From Paenibacillus_V sp046244365 (GTDB lineage Bacteria; Bacillota; Bacilli; Paenibacillales; NBRC-103111): a stretch of DNA of 64,000 nt. Shown piece by piece: positions 61,442 to 64,000 of this stretch (its first letter is position 1; each line of letters opens with the position of its first letter). The stretch is taken from contig NZ_CP176395.1 of NCBI RefSeq assembly GCF_046244365.1, forward strand, positions 124,001 to 188,000, given 5' to 3'. The position numbers and the translations under genes were made by a program. Under the pieces are notes generated by a model, which made no database searches, had not been told where the DNA came from, and saw nothing but the letters and a program-made list of their open reading frames with translations.

Positions 61442-61542
61442 TGCAGTTCCCTCCCTGTCAGTTGTACGAAAATATCCCCTAATGTCGGCTCGTTCGAGTG
61501 AATGGCAAGCAACCGTCCTCTTTCGTTCAACACCAAGCTTTT
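61438..61542 (-). pseudogene. C-terminal remnant of an ABC transporter ATPase gene
   Basis: The minus strand reads KSLVLNERGRLLAIHSNEP then TLGDIFVQLTGRELQ and a TGA overlapping the permease ATG. This is the typical C-terminal end of a DrrA/NatA-type ATPase, with an ATGA overlap that once coupled the two genes. A TAG at 61543-61545 and the U32 gene upstream show that the rest has been lost. Confidence 0.75.
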
Positions 61543-61681
61543 CTATAGATTAAGAAGTAAAAATGCCATTAGCCGGATGGCAGGAAACGATCCCAGATGA
61601 ACCGCGGCCGCAAATCTGATACACTATAAGGAAGGAAGACGGCGGTGCATAAAACCGCCGCTTTAATTGGAGGCTAAAGGA

Positions 61682-64000
61682 ATGAATGGAATAAGGAAAG
61701 AAGACGTCGAGCTGCTTGCCCCCGCCGGCGACTGGGATTGCTTGCGGGCGGCGGTCGCGAACGGAGCGGATGCGGTTTTTTTCGGCGTCGAGAAGTTTAA
61801 CGCAAGAGCGCGGGCCAACAATTTTTTGATGGACGAGCTGCCGGATATTATGTCGTTCCTGCACCTGTACGGGGTGAAGGGATATTTGACTTTCAATATA
61901 CTTGTGTTCGAAGAAGAGCTTCCGGAGGCGAAACGGCTGATCGAGGCTTGTATTGCGGCGGGCGTAGATGCGGTTATCGTGCAGGATCTGGGGCTTGTCA
62001 AAATGATCCGCGATTTGTCGCCGGATTTCCCGATCCACGGCTCGACGCAAATGACGATTACTTCCCCGGAGGCGGTCGAATTTACGAAGCCGTTCGATTT
62101 GGAGGTTGTCGTGCTTGGCCGCGAAAACAATCTGAAACAGATCAAGACGATCGGCGAGCAGGCGAAGCTGCCGATGGAGGTGTTCGTGCACGGCGCGCTC
62201 TGCGTGTCGTACTCCGGGCAGTGCCTGACGTCCGAAATGTGGGGAGGACGCTCCGCCAACCGCGGCGAATGCGCACAAGCGTGCCGCTTGCCGTACGATC
62301 TGATGGTCGACGGCGTGCAGAAGCCGATGGGCGACGTCGCCTACCTGCTGTCGCCTAAAGACTTGGCGGCTATCGAGCTGATGCCGGAGCTGATCGAAGC
62401 GGGCGTCAAGTCGTTCAAAATCGAAGGCCGGCTCAAAAGCCCCGAGTATGTAGCGAACGTAGTCAGCAAATACCGCCGGGCGATCGACCGGTATTTCGAG
62501 GGCAGCCGCGCCAAGCCGACCCGCGAGGAAATGCGCGAGCTGGAGCAAAGCTTCTCGCGCGGATTTACGTACGGGTTCTTACAGGGAACGAACAACAAGC
62601 TGCTCGTGGAAGGTACGTATCCCAAAAGCCGGGGCGTCTTTCTCGGCCGGGTCAAGCAGGTGCTTCGCGATGCGGTCATCTGCGAGCTGGAAGCGCCGCT
62701 GAAGCGGGGCGACGGCATCGTGTTCGACGCGGGCGATCCGACGAAGAAGGAAGAGGGCGGCCGGGTTTACGACTTGCGCCGCAAAGGAATCAAGCTCGAG
62801 GGCGAGGCACCCGGCGGATTGATCGAGATCGTGACGGGGCGCAACGATGTGAATCTGGGACGCGTGCATGTCGGCGACCGGATTTGGAAAACGAACGATC
62901 CGCATCTCGACAAGCGGATGCGGCAATCGTTCGAGACGGACAAGCCGTACCGGACGTTCCCGGTAACGGTCAAAATTACCGGCCGTGCCGGGGAGCCGCT
63001 ACGGACGCTATGGACGGATGTGCCGACCGGACGGATCGTAGCGGTCGACTCCGAGCTGCCGCTCGCGCCGGCCGAGAAGCGGCCGATGGACGAGGCGCTT
63101 TTCGCGGAGCAGTTCGGCCGTCTTGGCGGCACGATTTACGAGCTCGGAGGGCTCGACGTGCAGCTGGACGGGGCGCTGATCGTGCCGATGCGCGAGCTGA
63201 ATGCGATCCGCCGCCAAGCGGTGGAGCTGCTTACCGCCGAACGGCAAAAGCCGCGCGCGTATACGCATCGCAGTGTCGAGCCATTCGCGGATGCCGCGCA
63301 GCCGGCGCCGCAAGCGACCGACGCGCGGTTGATCGCGCTGTGCCGTACGCTCGAGCAGGTGAAGGCTGCCGTGGCTACGGAAGTCGAATTCATCTATGCC
63401 GACTTCGAGTTCATCAAGCAGTTTCCCGCTGCGGTTGAAGCGGTGCATGCGGCAGGCAAAAAGATCGCGCTTGCCACTCCCCGCATTCATATGCCGGGGG
63501 AGACGGGCTACTTCCGGAATATTCTTAACTTGAAGCCGGATGCGATACTCGTTCGCAACACGGGAGCGATGTATTACTTCATGAAGCAGCGCATGAGCGA
63601 GCCAAATGCCGTCCATCCGGAGCTGATCGGCGATTTCTCGCTGAACATCGCGAACCACAAGACGGCGGAGCTGTTCCTGGATGCGGGCTGCTCCCGCGTG
63701 ACGCCGTCTTACGATTTGAACATTCAGCAGATGGTCGACATGCTGGGTCGTTCGAATACGGCCAAGCTGGAAATCGTCATTCACCAGCATATGCCGATGT
63801 TCCATACCGAGCATTGCGTGTATTGCACGTTCCTCAGCGAAGGCACCGACTATACGAATTGCGGCCGCCCTTGCGAGGAGCACCGGGCTTCCCTGCAGGA
63901 TCGCGTAGGCATGAGCCATCCGGTCCGCGTAGACGAAGGCTGCCGGAATACGGTATATAACGCCATCGAGCAATCCGGCGCGGAATATTTGCGCAATTTC
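61682..64000 (+). CDS. U32 family peptidase / RNA-hydroxylation protein (partial, runs off the window)
   Basis: 773 codons with no stop at the window end. The U32 signature EVFVHGALCVSYSGQC and a following GECAQACRLPY supply Cys174, Cys181, Cys197 and Cys201, the likely iron-sulphur ligands. The middle part resembles the DUF3656/beta-barrel region of long U32 proteins, and the C-terminal part has HCVYCTFLSEGTDYTNCGRPC. Characterised relatives (RlhA, TrhO/TrhP) hydroxylate cytidine or uridine in rRNA or tRNA using prephenate; this one could be either. GGAGG precedes ATG 61682. Confidence 0.88.
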   Translation, partial: MNGIRKEDVELLAPAGDWDCLRAAVANGADAVFFGVEKFNARARANNFLMDELPDIMSFLHLYGVKGYLTFNILVFEEELPEAKRLIEACIAAGVDAVIVQDLGLVKMIRDLSPDFPIHGSTQMTITSPEAVEFTKPFDLEVVVLGRENNLKQIKTIGEQAKLPMEVFVHGALCVSYSGQCLTSEMWGGRSANRGECAQACRLPYDLMVDGVQKPMGDVAYLLSPKDLAAIELMPELIEAGVKSFKIEGRLKSPEYVANVVSKYRRAIDRYFEGSRAKPTREEMRELEQSFSRGFTYGFLQGTNNKLLVEGTYPKSRGVFLGRVKQVLRDAVICELEAPLKRGDGIVFDAGDPTKKEEGGRVYDLRRKGIKLEGEAPGGLIEIVTGRNDVNLGRVHVGDRIWKTNDPHLDKRMRQSFETDKPYRTFPVTVKITGRAGEPLRTLWTDVPTGRIVAVDSELPLAPAEKRPMDEALFAEQFGRLGGTIYELGGLDVQLDGALIVPMRELNAIRRQAVELLTAERQKPRAYTHRSVEPFADAAQPAPQATDARLIALCRTLEQVKAAVATEVEFIYADFEFIKQFPAAVEAVHAAGKKIALATPRIHMPGETGYFRNILNLKPDAILVRNTGAMYYFMKQRMSEPNAVHPELIGDFSLNIANHKTAELFLDAGCSRVTPSYDLNIQQMVDMLGRSNTAKLEIVIHQHMPMFHTEHCVYCTFLSEGTDYTNCGRPCEEHRASLQDRVGMSHPVRVDEGCRNTVYNAIEQSGAEYLRNF

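Overview
This window looks like chromosomal DNA of a motile, spore-former-type Firmicute, most likely Paenibacillaceae (Paenibacillus/Cohnella-like). The basis is protein similarity, the many GTG/TTG starts with strong Shine-Dalgarno sites, the hag-flaG-fliD-fliS-fliT-hpf-secA-prfB order and the ftsEX-peptidase-ctpB-minJ-uvrBA order (both as in Bacillus), and a moderately GC-rich composition. The genus is an inference.

Layout. 1-5.5 kb: flagellar filament genes (flagellin, FlaG, cap FliD, chaperones FliS and FliT), with sigma-D-type promoters before hag and flaG. 5.5-11.8 kb: a DnaA-box cluster, a cold-shock gene, hpf, secA, prfB with its programmed +1 frameshift, and a YitT-family gene. 11.9-20.7 kb: a complete arginine cluster argCJBDFGH behind one promoter overlaid by two ARG boxes. 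20.7-23.9 kb: leftward DUF4097/DUF1700 envelope genes and a VanW protein. 24.4-30.5 kb: ftsE-ftsX, an EnvC-like M23 protein, a CtpB-like protease and MinJ. 30.5-32.1 kb: motA-motB (leftward). 32.1-37.6 kb: uvrB-uvrA behind a long leader. 38-40.4 kb: a sugar kinase and a GH4 phospho-glycosidase. 40.4-48 kb: a GNAT, a DJ-1/PfpI protein, a three-gene ABC sugar importer lacking an ATPase and its AraC-type sensor-regulator. 48.1-50.9 kb: an MFS exporter with a PadR regulator and a small membrane protein. 51-51.85 kb: a tandem repeat array. 51.9-56.8 kb: a sugar isomerase-like gene and a five-gene dlt-like operon. 57.2-60.5 kb: a large secreted FG-GAP protein. 60.8-61.5 kb: decayed ABC exporter genes. 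61.7 kb to the end: a U32 peptidase/hydroxylase-family gene running off the window.

The most interesting system is the leftward operon at 53.1-56.8 kb. It encodes a carrier protein, a class II aminoacyl-tRNA-synthetase-like amino acid:carrier-protein ligase, a DltD-like SGNH protein, a tiny 36-residue DltX-like peptide and a DltB-like MBOAT. This is the teichoic-acid D-alanylation layout (dltX-A-B-C-D) with the NRPS-type DltA replaced by a tRNA-synthetase paralogue. I infer an alternative aminoacylation pathway for a cell-surface polymer, probably using glycine, alanine or another small amino acid. Other unexplained structure: a 244-bp tandem array in which one copy precisely lacks a 109-bp foldback; a dispersed 86-bp repeat with a codon-like substitution pattern; tandem DnaA boxes; and several orphan hairpins. 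All calls come from reading the sequence; no database search was run.
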